Source: Brachybacterium sp. EE-P12 (lineage in GTDB: Bacteria > Actinomycetota > Actinomycetes > Actinomycetales > Dermabacteraceae). From it: DNA of 64,000 bases. The notes beneath the pieces were generated by a model. The model searched no databases. It had not been told where the DNA came from and saw only the letters and a list, made by a program, of their open reading frames with translations. The translations under genes were made by a program, and so were the position numbers. The stretch lies in assembly GCF_003711805.1 (NCBI RefSeq), contig NZ_QXCP01000010.1, positions 63,061 through 127,060 on the forward strand. The letters run 5' to 3'. How positions within the stretch are numbered: position 1 is the first letter of the stretch; each line of letters opens with the position of its first letter. Of the stretch, positions 50,743 to 62,060 are shown piece by piece.

Positions 50743-51384
50743 ATGGCCTGGACCCGTGACGAGATGGCCGCGATCGCCGCCGCGGAGCTGCGCGACGGCG
50801 ACTACGTGAACCTCGGCATCGGCATGCCCACCCTGGTCGCGAACCACCTCCCGGACGGCGTGGACATCACCCTGCAGTCCGAGAACGGCGTGATGGGCAT
50901 GGGCCCCTTCCCCTACGAGGGCGAGGAGGACCCGGACCTCATCAACGCCGGCAAGCAGACCATCACCCTGCGCCCGGGCGCGGCGATCTTCGACTCCGCC
51001 ACCAGCTTCGGGATGATCCGCGGCGGCAAGATGGCCACCGCGATCCTCGGCGCCATGCAGGTCACCGCCGCCGGCGACATCGCGAACTGGCAGATCCCCG
51101 GCAAGCTCGTCAAGGGCATGGGCGGGGCGATGGACCTCGTCGCCGGGGCGCGGCGCGTGGTGGTGATGATGCAGCACGCCGCGAAGGACGGCACCGCGAA
51201 GATCGTCCACGAGTGCTCGCTGCCGCTGACCGGGGTGGGCGTCGTGAACCGGATCATCACCGATCTCGCCGTCCTGGACGTCGCCGAGGACGGTCTCGTG
51301 CTCACGCGCCTCGCCCCCGGCGTCACCGAGGACGAGGTCCGCGCGCTCACCGAGCCCGAGCTCACCGTCCGCCCGGCGGGCTGA
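50743..51384 (+). CDS. scoB: 3-oxoacid CoA-transferase subunit B
   Basis: 213 residues. The catalytic Glu lies in [20 protein letters not shown] (about 44-63, SENG). [13 protein letters not shown] near 27 and [20 protein letters not shown] near 126 are the other family blocks. Forms the active enzyme with subunit A for ketone body or acetoacetate use. Converges with the first sigma-fusion gene. Confidence 0.93.
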   Translation: MAWTRDEMAAIAAAELRDGDYVNLGIGMPTLVANHLPDGVDITLQSENGVMGMGPFPYEGEEDPDLINAGKQTITLRPGAAIFDSATSFGMIRGGKMATAILGAMQVTAAGDIANWQIPGKLVKGMGGAMDLVAGARRVVVMMQHAAKDGTAKIVHECSLPLTGVGVVNRIITDLAVLDVAEDGLVLTRLAPGVTEDEVRALTEPELTVRPAG

Positions 51385-51399
51385 ACGCGGCGCGCGCAG

Positions 51400-51423
51400 C
51401 GAGCTCGGACGGCTCAGAGCTCG
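51400..51423. terminator. Hairpin between scoB and the sigma fusion
   Basis: CGAGCTC (51400-51406) and GAGCTCG (51417-51423) pair perfectly with a 10-nt loop. Confidence 0.5.
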
Positions 51424-53234
51424 GCGGATTCGGTCGGTGCCTCGGCGGCCGGCGGGAGCTGCGGGCCGCTCGGATCGGCCCCGGGCCTCGGCAGCGACGG
51501 AACGATGACCGCACCGGCGTCGCCGCCGGGTCCGTCGCCGGTTCCGCCGCTGTCGCCGTCCGACTCCCCCGCAGTCCCGTCCTCCGTCGCGCCGTCACCC
51601 GTGTTCGGATCCGCGCTGGGTCCGGTCGGCGAGGCAGGATCCGTCGACGGGTCCTGCGATGGGGGCGGCGACGGCTGGCCGGGGCTCGGCGGGGACATGG
51701 GCTGGCCCGGCCAGGTCGGTCGCGGCGGATCCTGCTTGTCCTTCCCCGTGTCCGTCGCGGGATCGCTCGGGGAGGTGGGCGGCTGCGGTGTCGGCTCCTC
51801 CGTTGCGTCCGGCGAGCTCCCCTGCCGGGGCGGGGCCGTGACCGTCGCACCCTCGTCGGCGGGGACCGGCGTCGACCCGGAGGCGGGCGGCGCGGCGGAG
51901 TCGGACTCGTCCGACGTGCTCGCCGAGGGCGACTGCGCGGCGGGATCGGCGTCGTCCGAGGTGCTCGTCGAGGGCGACGTCGAGGAGGCCTCGTCGGGCC
52001 CGCCCGGAGCGGCGACGGGGATCGGCACGGGCGAGGCGGCACCGGTCGCGGCGGCGCCGGTGGCGGTGGACGTCGAGGACGATGCCGCGGCCGCCTCTTC
52101 CGGACCGTCGCCGCCCGTGGCTGCGCCGTCTCCTCCCTGCACCCCGCCGTCACCGCCGGCGGCACCGGTGCCGTCGGCGGCATCGGCACTCCCCTCCTGC
52201 TGCGGCGCCGACCACGTGGCGACGCCGAAGACGGAGGGAGCATCCTGCACCGAGCCGAGCAGGAGCCCGCTCCCGACGGCGAGCACGACGATCGCCCCGA
52301 GAGTCACGAACGCCCCGGCATGGGATGCGAGCGCACCCCGGAGGGCACCGGAGCCTCCGCCCGCGTCGAGGGACGCCAGCGGGCTCCGCGGCGCGAGGGT
52401 GCCGTCGGCGGAGGGGCCGACGGCGGCGACATCGGCCGAGAGCCGCTCCAGCAGCAGGGGCGATCCCAGGACCAGCGGCAGCAGGACGGAGCGGAGCTGC
52501 ACGGCGAGCCCGCGCAGCTCATCGCGCGCAGCAGCGCATCGCGCGCAGATCTCGAGATGGCTCGCGACGGCGGCGGACCGGGCGGGCGCGAGCCGCCCGT
52601 GCTCATGGGCATCGAGGTCCTGCGCGACGCTGCGGCACGCCGGCGCGGCGTCGGAGGTGTCCAGGTGCGCCTGGAGCCAGGCGGCCCGCAGACCCTCCCG
52701 CGCCCGACGGGAGAGCTGCGCGATCGCGTTCGGGCTGCGTCCCAGCTGCGGCGCCAGGGCCCGGGGCGTCTCGCCCTCGACCTCGGTGAGCCACAGGATC
52801 CGCTGCCACGCCTCGGGCAGTTTCTCGAAGGCGGTCCTGACCAGCTGCCGGTCGAAGAGCTCGTCGACGCCGTCGGGCGCCGTGAACCGGTCGGGCACGA
52901 CGCGTTCGAGATCGTCCACGGCGTCCTCGTGCGTGCGGCGGGCCCGGTCGATGGCCTCGTTGCGCACCACGCGCATGAGATAGGGCGCGAATCCGCGGCG
53001 CGGCCCGCCGCCGCGCAGGATCGACTTGAGGATCTTCAAGAACGCCTCCTGCGCGACGTCGTCGGGATCGTGGGAGCCGCCGAGGCTCCGCGCCAGGCGC
53101 AGCGCCTCGTGGCGATGACGGCGGTACAGCACCGCATAGGCGCCGGTGTCCCCGGCACGCACGGCGGCCAGCAGCTCGTCCTCCGTGAGCGTCTCGAGGG
53201 CACGGATGCGGCCGTCGGGGGCGGGCTCCGTCAT
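51414..53234 (-). CDS. Membrane-tethered ECF sigma factor with anti-sigma-like zinc finger and surface tail
   Basis: 606 residues. Sigma-70 region 2 at about 20-100 (TGAYAVLYRRHRHEALRLAR, DDVAQEAFLKILK), region 4 HTH at 140-190 (LPEAWQRILWLTEVEG, GRSPNAIAQLSRRAREGL), then H226, C230 and C233 in SHLEICARC, a zinc-finger signature of anti-sigma factors. A helix follows at about 306-328 (AFVTLGAIVVLAVGSGLLLG), then 280 residues rich in Ser, Pro, Thr, Asp and Gly that should lie outside. Known ECF groups with such C-terminal extensions exist, but I cannot place this one. Release likely needs proteolysis. Divergent from the 53462 paralogue gene. Colinear with 55089-57434. Confidence 0.88.
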   Translation of the reverse strand: MTEPAPDGRIRALETLTEDELLAAVRAGDTGAYAVLYRRHRHEALRLARSLGGSHDPDDVAQEAFLKILKSILRGGGPRRGFAPYLMRVVRNEAIDRARRTHEDAVDDLERVVPDRFTAPDGVDELFDRQLVRTAFEKLPEAWQRILWLTEVEGETPRALAPQLGRSPNAIAQLSRRAREGLRAAWLQAHLDTSDAAPACRSVAQDLDAHEHGRLAPARSAAVASHLEICARCAAARDELRGLAVQLRSVLLPLVLGSPLLLERLSADVAAVGPSADGTLAPRSPLASLDAGGGSGALRGALASHAGAFVTLGAIVVLAVGSGLLLGSVQDAPSVFGVATWSAPQQEGSADAADGTGAAGGDGGVQGGDGAATGGDGPEEAAAASSSTSTATGAAATGAASPVPIPVAAPGGPDEASSTSPSTSTSDDADPAAQSPSASTSDESDSAAPPASGSTPVPADEGATVTAPPRQGSSPDATEEPTPQPPTSPSDPATDTGKDKQDPPRPTWPGQPMSPPSPGQPSPPPSQDPSTDPASPTGPSADPNTGDGATEDGTAGESDGDSGGTGDGPGGDAGAVIVPSLPRPGADPSGPQLPPAAEAPTESAEL

Positions 53235-53328
53235 GGTCCTTCTCAGTCCCTTCGCCGAGGCCGCCCGGTGCGGCTCCTCCGGTGACGTCGCCGGGGCCCT
53301 TCACCGGGGACCACGGGCGACTTGTCCG

Positions 53329-53358
53329 AGTATGTCGTCTTTGTGCAGTATGTCACCA
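53329..53358. promoter_or_regulatory. Direct repeats in the region between sigma fusion and 53462
   Basis: AGTATGTC occurs twice (53329-53336 and 53347-53354), 18 bp apart, and the second copy extends into TATGTCACCA (53349-53358). TACGTCACCA occurs again at 57574-57583 upstream of the other sigma fusion. Shared position and sequence make a common regulator or self-regulation likely. Confidence 0.45.
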
Positions 53359-53461
53359 CCCCGTGTGGATATCGATCGCGCGCGTCACGAAACCGCGGCT
53401 CGTGCGTGGAAGAGGGTGACGGCCTGTCGGGGCCGCCCGACCTGACCTTCCGGAGAACCAC

Positions 53462-53932
53462 ATGAGCAACATCGAGCTGACCGATGTCGACGGCGACGCG
53501 CTGACCATCTACATCCGCGACGAATCGACCTGGATCACGTGCACCAGCGGCACCGAGGAGGTGACCGTCGGCCCCTTCCCCACGCAGGTGGTGCGGTCCG
53601 TCGTGGACCGCGGCTTCGAGGTCGAGGGCGGCACGCTCTCAGCGCTCGTCCGGCGCACGCCCGGGGGGACGGTGCGGCTCACCGAGGAGATGCGCGAGCG
53701 CGCCTGGGAGGCCTTCGCCCTCGAGAGCGGAGTGCAGGGCGGCGAGGAGGAGGCTGCGGCCCGGGAGGCGCTCGACCGAGCGCTCGAGGCCGCGCTCGCC
53801 TCTCCCGCCCGTCCGCCCGCGGCGGAGGCTCTCGCGGACGAGCTGCGCCGCGCCGCGATCACGATCGCGGACGTCGACCGCCTCGCCGACCACCTGGTCG
53901 CACACGGCTACCGGAAGGGGACGTCCCTCTGA
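53462..53932 (+). CDS. DVDGDALT protein (156 aa) with added helical half
   Basis: Residues 1-65 match the 70-aa protein at 46834 (ELTDVDGDALTIYIRDESTW, ITCTSGTEEVTVGPFPTQ). Residues 75-156 are predicted helical and Ala/Glu-rich (RLTEEMRERAWEAFALESG, ending DRLADHLVAHGYRKG). CCGGAGAA ribosome site 5 bp upstream, with a GTCGGG-GCCG-CCCGAC hairpin 8 bp before it. No signal peptide. It faces the first sigma fusion across a region with direct repeats, so it may be controlled by it. Family not recognised. Confidence 0.8.
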   Translation: MSNIELTDVDGDALTIYIRDESTWITCTSGTEEVTVGPFPTQVVRSVVDRGFEVEGGTLSALVRRTPGGTVRLTEEMRERAWEAFALESGVQGGEEEAAAREALDRALEAALASPARPPAAEALADELRRAAITIADVDRLADHLVAHGYRKGTSL

Positions 53933-53942
53933 CCGAGGCGCG

Positions 53943-53948
53943 TATCCT
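53943..53948 (+). promoter_or_regulatory. -10 box of leaderless type before the deaminase
   Basis: TATCCT ends 6 bp before the ATG at 53955, after GCCGGG. No ribosome site. Confidence 0.5.
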
Positions 53949-53954
53949 GCCGGG

Positions 53955-55076
53955 ATGCCGCTGCCCCGTGACCTCGTCCGCTCTCTGCCGAAGGTGGTCC
54001 TGCACGACCACCTCGACGGCGGGCTGCGCCCCGAGACCGTGATCGACCTGTGCCGTGAGCTGGGGATCGAGCCGCCCGGCGCCGATGGGCAGCAGGTCGC
54101 GGACTGGTTCCACGACGCTGCGGACTCCGGCTCGCTGCCCGCCTATCTCTCGACCTTCGAGCGCACCGTCTCGCTCATGCAGTCCGCCGCCCACCTGCGG
54201 CGGATCGCGCGCGAGTTCGTCGAGGACATGGCGGCCGACGGGGTCGTGTACGCGGAGACCCGCTGGGCACCGCATCAGCACACGGGAGCCGGGCTGAGCC
54301 TGGACCAGGCGGTGCAGGCGGTGCAGGACGGGCTCGACGAGGGCGTCGCCGCGGTCGAGGCCGGCGGCGGGCGGATCGTGGTGGGGCAGCTGCTGTGCTA
54401 TCTGCGCCACCTCGAGCCGAGCGACGACCTGGTCGAGATCGCGCTCGCGCGCCGGGGCCGCGCTCCGGCGCACGCGGACGCCTCGACGGGCGCCGGGCCG
54501 GCGCGCCCGGCCGCCTCCGCAGGAGTGGTGGGACTGGATCTCGCCGGGCCCGAGGTGGGGTTCCCGGCCTCCCGCTTCGCCGCGCAGTTCTCTCGCGCAC
54601 GTGCGGAGGGGCTGCGCGTCACGCTCCATGCCGGAGAGGCCGACGGACCCGCCTCGATCGCCGATGCGCTGGACACGGGCGCCGAGCGGCTCGGCCACGG
54701 GGTGCGCCTGGTCGAGGACCTCGACGGGGACGTGCTCGGCCCCGTCGCCGCGCGTGTGCTCCGCGAACGGATCTGCCTCGAGGTGTGCCCGAGCTCGAAC
54801 CTCCAGACCGGCGTCGCCACGACGATCGCCGAGCATCCCGTCGGCCGGCTCCACGACTCCGGCTTCGCCCTCGCGCTCAGCAGCGACAACCGCCTCATGA
54901 GCCGCACCTGCACCAGCCGGGAGACCTCTCTCGTCGCCGAGACGCTGGGCTGGGGCGTCGAGGAGCTCGAGCAGATCGCGCTCTTCGCGCTCAGCAGCGG
55001 CTTCGCGCCCGCGCCGCTGCGGGACGCGCTCGCCGAGGAGGTCGTGCGTCCGGCCCATGCCGAGGCGCGCCGCTGA
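53955..55076 (+). CDS. add: Adenosine deaminase
   Basis: 373 residues. Deaminates (deoxy)adenosine to (deoxy)inosine. Zn ligands in VVLHDHLDGGLR (HxH, about residues 15-26), HAGEADGP (His-Glu, about 220), ERLGHGVRLVEDL (about 240-252) and the catalytic Asp in ALSSDNRLMSRT (about 313-324). The family motif HLDGG is intact. Length is slightly over the usual ~340 because of an Ala/Gly/Pro-rich insertion around 175-190. A leaderless-type promoter lies upstream; converges on the second sigma fusion. Confidence 0.92.
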   Translation: MPLPRDLVRSLPKVVLHDHLDGGLRPETVIDLCRELGIEPPGADGQQVADWFHDAADSGSLPAYLSTFERTVSLMQSAAHLRRIAREFVEDMAADGVVYAETRWAPHQHTGAGLSLDQAVQAVQDGLDEGVAAVEAGGGRIVVGQLLCYLRHLEPSDDLVEIALARRGRAPAHADASTGAGPARPAASAGVVGLDLAGPEVGFPASRFAAQFSRARAEGLRVTLHAGEADGPASIADALDTGAERLGHGVRLVEDLDGDVLGPVAARVLRERICLEVCPSSNLQTGVATTIAEHPVGRLHDSGFALALSSDNRLMSRTCTSRETSLVAETLGWGVEELEQIALFALSSGFAPAPLRDALAEEVVRPAHAEARR

Positions 55077-55088
55077 TGGGCGCCGCGC

Positions 55089-55095
<7 letters not shown>
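55070..55095. terminator. Bidirectional terminator pairing two stop codons
   Basis: CCGCTGA (55070-55076) and TCAGCGG (55089-55095) are perfect complements around 12 nt. The deaminase TGA pairs with the TCA that ends the sigma-fusion gene. Confidence 0.55.
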
Positions 55096-57434
<2,339 letters not shown>

Positions 57435-57573
57435 CCGACCGTCCACTCCCTTCCCTGGCCACGCCTCGCACGGCGAGTCCGCCGTGGTGCTCCTGCCCCG
57501 TTCCACGGTGGATCCGCCTCGCTATGCCGCCATTGTGAGATGCCTCGCGATCCGTCGACCAGCGAATCGGACA

Positions 57574-57583
57574 TACGTCACCA
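57574..57583. promoter_or_regulatory. TACGTCACCA site upstream of the second sigma fusion
   Basis: Matches TATGTCACCA at 53349-53358 upstream of the paralogous sigma fusion, in the same orientation and at 140 and 115 bp from the respective starts. Confidence 0.35.
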
Positions 57584-57638
57584 AACGGCAGGTGCTCGAG
57601 GTGCTGCGCGGCCTGCGGCTCCGGCGCCGCGACGGCGC

Positions 57639-58634
57639 TCAGAGGCTCGAGCCGCGCACCTCGAGGCGCGGGGCGAGCACCTGGCGCCGCGGCGGCTCCC
57701 CCTCCCCCTCGACGAGGTCCAGGAGCGTGCGGCCGGCGAGCCGGCCGAGGGTCTTCAGCCCCATGTCAACGGTGGTCAGCGGGGGGCGTGACGCGAGCGC
57801 CATGACGTCCCAGTTGTCGAATCCGGTGACCCGGACCTGGCCGGGCACGTCGACGCCGCGCTCGCGCAGCCGGTCGGTGACGCCGCGGGCGATCTGATCG
57901 GAGCCGCAGCAGAAGCCGTCGACATCCGGATGCGCGGCGAGCGTCATGTCCACCGCATGGCGGCCCCACTCCTCGGACCAGTGCCCGTACTGGGGCGGGG
58001 CGATCAGCGCCTCGCCGAGGGCATCCGCGGTCGCCTCGGCGCGGATCGCCGCCGAGTGGTGGCGCTGCGGCCCGGTGACGTGCACGATCCGTCGGGAGCC
58101 CATCGCTGCCAGGTGCTCGGCGGCGGCCCGGGCACCGGCCGCCTCGTCGGCGACGACGGCGAAGTCCTCAGGGTCGTCCGAGGGCGAGAAGGCGTAGACG
58201 GTCGGGATCGGCAGCCCCACCGAGGGGCGCGGATCCGTGGTGCGCCCGGTGATGATCAGCCCGTCCACGCGCCGCTCCTGGAGCGAGGCCAGGTAGTGGC
58301 GCTCGCGCAGCACGTCGTCACGGGTGTCGCACAGGATGATCGCCATCCTCCCGGCGGCGAGCGCATCCTCGACCCCCATGAGCAGCGGGATCGTGAAGCG
58401 GCCGAAGCTGTCGGTGGTCAGCAGGCCGACGGTGTACGTGCGGGTGTCCGCCGGGCCGCGCCCCGAGGCGCCGGCGACGAAGCCGAGCTCCGCCGCGGCC
58501 TCCTTGACCCGCGCCCGGGTGTCCTCGCGCAGCTGGCCGGTGTCGTTCAGGGCCTTGGACGCGGTGCTCACCGAGACCCCGGCACGTTCGGCGACGTCGG
58601 CGATGCGGGGGGCGGTCCGGCGGATGCTCTTCAC
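57639..58634 (-). CDS. LacI-family transcriptional regulator
   Basis: 331 residues. N-terminal HTH with PRIADVAERAGVSVSTASKALN (split; about 9-30) including the hinge-side region; then a sugar-binding periplasmic-like core: TVGLLTTDSFGRFTIPLLMGV, DGLIITGR, AAEHLAAMGSRRIVHVTGPQ, VDGFCCGSDQIARGV and VTGFDNWDVMALASRPPLTT. GTG start 58634 after AGGAGGT. Divergent from the GH127/ABC operon, which it most likely represses, with arabinoside-type sugar as inducer (inference). Confidence 0.92.
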   Translation of the reverse strand: MKSIRRTAPRIADVAERAGVSVSTASKALNDTGQLREDTRARVKEAAAELGFVAGASGRGPADTRTYTVGLLTTDSFGRFTIPLLMGVEDALAAGRMAIILCDTRDDVLRERHYLASLQERRVDGLIITGRTTDPRPSVGLPIPTVYAFSPSDDPEDFAVVADEAAGARAAAEHLAAMGSRRIVHVTGPQRHHSAAIRAEATADALGEALIAPPQYGHWSEEWGRHAVDMTLAAHPDVDGFCCGSDQIARGVTDRLRERGVDVPGQVRVTGFDNWDVMALASRPPLTTVDMGLKTLGRLAGRTLLDLVEGEGEPPRRQVLAPRLEVRGSSL

Positions 58635-58675
58635 GTGACCTCCTGGGGCTCCCCGTCCCGTCGGCGGGGCAGGGG

Positions 58676-58724
58676 TTGTCGGGGCGCTGCGCCCATGCCA
58701 TTATCGACACAGAAACTCGTTTTC
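58676..58724 (+). promoter_or_regulatory. Promoter and LacI-type operator of the GH127 operon
   Basis: TTGTCG (58676-58681) and CATTAT (58699-58704) are 17 bp apart. Just downstream GAAACTCGTTTTC (58712-58724) is an interrupted palindrome of the GAAAC...GTTTTC type, close to LacI-family operator style, at the expected +1 region. Confidence 0.55.
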
Positions 58725-58764
58725 CGCACTTTCCGCAACGAAGCTCACAGTGAGGACCTGCTCC

Positions 58765-60732
58765 ATGGTCGCCGCCCGCACCGCCCTGTCCGCCCCCGCC
58801 CTGTGCGCACCGGCCCTGCCCACCCCGGGTGCCGCCGCCGCGCTGCACCCCCTCGACGCGGGCCGTGCCCGGATCACCGGCGGGTTCTGGCACACCCGCC
58901 AGCAGCGCAACCGCGTCGCCGGCCTCCGCTCGGGCCACGCGCAGCTCGAGGCCTCCGGCACGCTGGAGAACTTCCGCCGCGTCGCCAGGGCCGAGCAGGG
59001 CGAGGCGAGCGGGATGATCTTCCAGGACTCCGACGTCTACAAATGGCTCGAGGCCGTGGCCTTCGAGCTGGGGCGAGAGGACGACGCCGAGCTGCGCACC
59101 TTGGCCCGCGAGGTCACGGAGCTCGTCGCCTCCGCCCAGCTGGAGGACGGCTATCTCAACAGCGTCCACACGCTCCGCCACAGCGCCGAGGAGAGGTACA
59201 CGAACCTCGCCTGGAACCACGAGCTGTACTGCTACGGACATCTCATCCAGGCCGCTGTCGCCCTCGCCCGCAATGCCGGGGAGGAGAAGCTGCTCGACGT
59301 CGCGCTGCGGATCGTCGCGCACCTGCGCACAGTCTTCGGGCCCGACCTGCGCCAGGCCACGGGCGGCCATCCCGTGGTCGAGATGGCGCTCGTCGAGCTG
59401 CACCGGCTGACCGGTCGCGAGGAGATCCTCGACCTCGCCCGTTTCTTCCTCGACGTGCGCGGGAAGGGCGAGCGCTTCGACGACGTGAGCCCCGGACCCG
59501 GTTACTTCTCCGCCGACGCGCCCGTGCGCGAGACCGTCTCCGTCGAGGGCCACGCGGTGCGCGCCCTGTACCTCTTCGCCGGCGCGACCGATCAGGCGAT
59601 CGAGGACGACGATGCGGAGCTGCTCGCCCGCTGCGAGTCCGTGTTCGCCGATCTCCTGGCCACGAAGACCTACGTCACCGGCGGCATGGGCGCGCGCTGG
59701 GACTGGGAGGCCTTCGGCGACCCCTACGAGATGACCACCGATCGCGGCTACGCCGAGACCTGCGCGGCGATCGGCGCGATCCAGTGGGCGTGGCGGCTGC
59801 TGCTGGCGACGGGGAAACCGCACTACGCCGACGCGATCGAGCGCCTTCTGCTGAACGCCTTCCTGGCCGGGGTGTCGCTCGCCGGGACCGAGTACTTCTA
59901 CGTCAACTCCCTCCAGCTGCGCGACGGCGCGAAGGCCGACGAGGGCCGCTCGATCGCCCACGGCCGCCGCGGCTGGTTCGACTGCGCCTGCTGCCCGCCC
60001 AACATCATGCGCACCCTGGCGAGCCTGGACCACCTGGTCGCGACGCAGGACGCTCACGGCCTGCAGATCCACCAGTACGCGAGCGGCACCTGGTCGGCCG
60101 GCGAGGGCGAGGAGACCCTCACGGTCACCACCGCGACCGACTACCCGCACGACGGCCGCATCACGGTGCGCGTCGACGCCGCGCCGTCGGCCCCGCGCCG
60201 GCTCTCGCTGCGGATCCCCGACTGGTCTCGCGGACGCGCCCGGCTCACGGTCGACGGGGACACGGCGACCGTGCCCTCGGGCGAGGCCGTCGCCGTCGTG
60301 GAGAAGGTGTTCGCCCCGGGCGAGGAGATCGCGCTCGAGCTGGACCTGACCCCGCGCTTCATCGGCACCCACCACCGCCTGGACGCCTCCCGCGGCGCCG
60401 TCGCCCTCGAGCGCGGGCCGCTCGTCTACGCGATCGAGAACGAGGACCAGGTCGACGACGTCACCGTCGACGACGCGCAGATCGACCCCGACGTCATGCC
60501 CGAGGCCGGAGCGCCGATCGACGCCCTCGACGGCGCGGTGCCGCTGCGCCTCGCCGGCAGCGTGGTGCGCTCCTCCCCCGCCGCGGACGCCTGGCCCTAT
60601 CCCGTCCACGGCAGCGACGACGCGGTCCAGGAGCGCACCGCGCACACCTGGACCGCGATCCCCTACTTCGCCTGGGGCAACCGCTCCGTCGCCGCGATGC
60701 GCGTGTGGCTCCCGCTGCAGGAGCGATCGTGA
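58765..60732 (+). CDS. Glycoside hydrolase family 127 (beta-L-arabinofuranosidase type)
   Basis: 655 residues. Cleaves beta-L-arabinofuranosides. Catalytic Cys in WFDCACCPPNIMR (Cys pair CC just before PPN, about 410) and acid/base Glu in YAETCAAIGA (about 332); the metal site cysteines cluster in CACC. Other GH127 blocks: GGFWHTRQQRN, KWLEAVAF, DGYLNSVH and TYVTGGMGARW. Start ATG 58765 chosen for the GTGAGGA ribosome site 9 bp upstream; a GTG at 58750 is in frame but less likely. No signal peptide, so acts inside on imported sugar. Its stop overlaps the GTG of the binding protein (GTGA). Confidence 0.9.
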   Translation: MVAARTALSAPALCAPALPTPGAAAALHPLDAGRARITGGFWHTRQQRNRVAGLRSGHAQLEASGTLENFRRVARAEQGEASGMIFQDSDVYKWLEAVAFELGREDDAELRTLAREVTELVASAQLEDGYLNSVHTLRHSAEERYTNLAWNHELYCYGHLIQAAVALARNAGEEKLLDVALRIVAHLRTVFGPDLRQATGGHPVVEMALVELHRLTGREEILDLARFFLDVRGKGERFDDVSPGPGYFSADAPVRETVSVEGHAVRALYLFAGATDQAIEDDDAELLARCESVFADLLATKTYVTGGMGARWDWEAFGDPYEMTTDRGYAETCAAIGAIQWAWRLLLATGKPHYADAIERLLLNAFLAGVSLAGTEYFYVNSLQLRDGAKADEGRSIAHGRRGWFDCACCPPNIMRTLASLDHLVATQDAHGLQIHQYASGTWSAGEGEETLTVTTATDYPHDGRITVRVDAAPSAPRRLSLRIPDWSRGRARLTVDGDTATVPSGEAVAVVEKVFAPGEEIALELDLTPRFIGTHHRLDASRGAVALERGPLVYAIENEDQVDDVTVDDAQIDPDVMPEAGAPIDALDGAVPLRLAGSVVRSSPAADAWPYPVHGSDDAVQERTAHTWTAIPYFAWGNRSVAAMRVWLPLQERS

Positions 60733-62051
60733 TCGGCCGGCGCTCACTGCTCCGCGCCGGGCTCGCGCTCGGCGCGTCCGGCACGGGCGCCGCAGCCCTC
60801 GCCGCCTGCGCCGGGACCCTCCCACCTGTCGACACGACCGCGAACGGATTCGGCGAGGACGCCACCGGGAGCGTCACCGTGTGGTGCCGCGCCGCGACGC
60901 AGACTGCGATCCAGGCCGCGGCCGAGAGCTTCAACGCCGTGCACGATGAGCTCGAGGTGAGGGTGCTGCCGATCCCGGACGCCCAGTACGTCACCAAGCT
61001 CGCCACCTCGATCCGCGGCGCCTCCGTCCCCGACATCGTCGACTTCGATCTCATCAACTGTCCGCTGTTCTCCGTGCGCGAGGCTTTCGCGGACATCACC
61101 GAGCTGGTCGAAGCGCTCCCCTTCCGTGACGCGCTCTCCGTCGGCCACATGGGGCTCGCCGAATACGAGGACCGCATCTACGGCATCCCGTTCATCGGCG
61201 ACTACTCCACGCTCTTCGCCAACACCGACCTGCTCGCTCGGGCCGAATTGGACCTCGAAGAGGTCTCGAGCAGCCTCGAGTCCCTGATGGAGGCGTGCCA
61301 AGCCCTGAAGCGGGATCTCCCGGAGACGGCGCCGTGGACGTTCCCCGGCAACGCCTCGGGCGCGATGGGATTCACCATCCAGCCGATGATCTGGGCGGCG
61401 GACACGGACCTGATCGCGGGCGAGCTCGGCGACCAGTCCGGGAACGTCGCCGGCAACGACGTCGTCGAGGCGGTCCTCGAGTTCCACCGGCAGCTGTGGG
61501 TCGACGATCTCGTTCCGCAGCGGGCCTTCGTGGAGGACGGCTCCCAGTGGGGGCACGACTACCGCTCAGGCGAGGTGGTGTTCTTCCCCGGCGCCTACGG
61601 CTCGGCGGTCGCCGAGGCCGACGAGGAATTCCGTCCATCCTCGCAGAACGTGCTCCTGCCTGGGCCGACCGGCGGGCGGGCGACCTTCTCCGGCGGGGAC
61701 AACATGTGCCTGCTCAACGGTGCCCGCAACCCGTCAGGCGCATGGATGTTCATGCGGCACACCCTCGAGCTCGACGTGCAGCGCGCTCTCCCTGACAGCG
61801 GCTACATGCCGATCCGTTCCGACAGCGCCGACGCCGCCTTCGCGGAGTCCTACGAGCAGGCCGTCCTGCCCGTCACGCACCTCGACGAGGGGTACGTGCC
61901 CTCGACCCTCGCGTACAACCTGCTCTACAACCAGTCGACCAGCCCGTGGTTGGCGATGATCCGTCGCGCGGTGTTCGACGGCGACGTGCCGGGCGCCATG
62001 GCGGAGGCCCAGTCCGAGTACGACCGCATCCTCACGCAGACCCAGCTCTAG
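60729..62051 (+). CDS. ABC sugar-binding lipoprotein (extracellular family 1)
   Basis: 440 residues. Lipobox LAACAG (Cys about residue 22) after GRRSLLRAGLALGASG. Blocks such as VTVWCRAATQTAIQAAAESF, SIRGASVPDIVDFDLINCPL and GGDNMCLLNGARNPSGAWMF fit the family 1 solute-binding fold. GTG start overlaps the GH127 stop and has AGGAG upstream. It delivers the arabinoside or oligosaccharide to the two permeases. Confidence 0.9.
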   Translation: MIGRRSLLRAGLALGASGTGAAALAACAGTLPPVDTTANGFGEDATGSVTVWCRAATQTAIQAAAESFNAVHDELEVRVLPIPDAQYVTKLATSIRGASVPDIVDFDLINCPLFSVREAFADITELVEALPFRDALSVGHMGLAEYEDRIYGIPFIGDYSTLFANTDLLARAELDLEEVSSSLESLMEACQALKRDLPETAPWTFPGNASGAMGFTIQPMIWAADTDLIAGELGDQSGNVAGNDVVEAVLEFHRQLWVDDLVPQRAFVEDGSQWGHDYRSGEVVFFPGAYGSAVAEADEEFRPSSQNVLLPGPTGGRATFSGGDNMCLLNGARNPSGAWMFMRHTLELDVQRALPDSGYMPIRSDSADAAFAESYEQAVLPVTHLDEGYVPSTLAYNLLYNQSTSPWLAMIRRAVFDGDVPGAMAEAQSEYDRILTQTQL

Positions 62052-62060
62052 GAGCACGTC

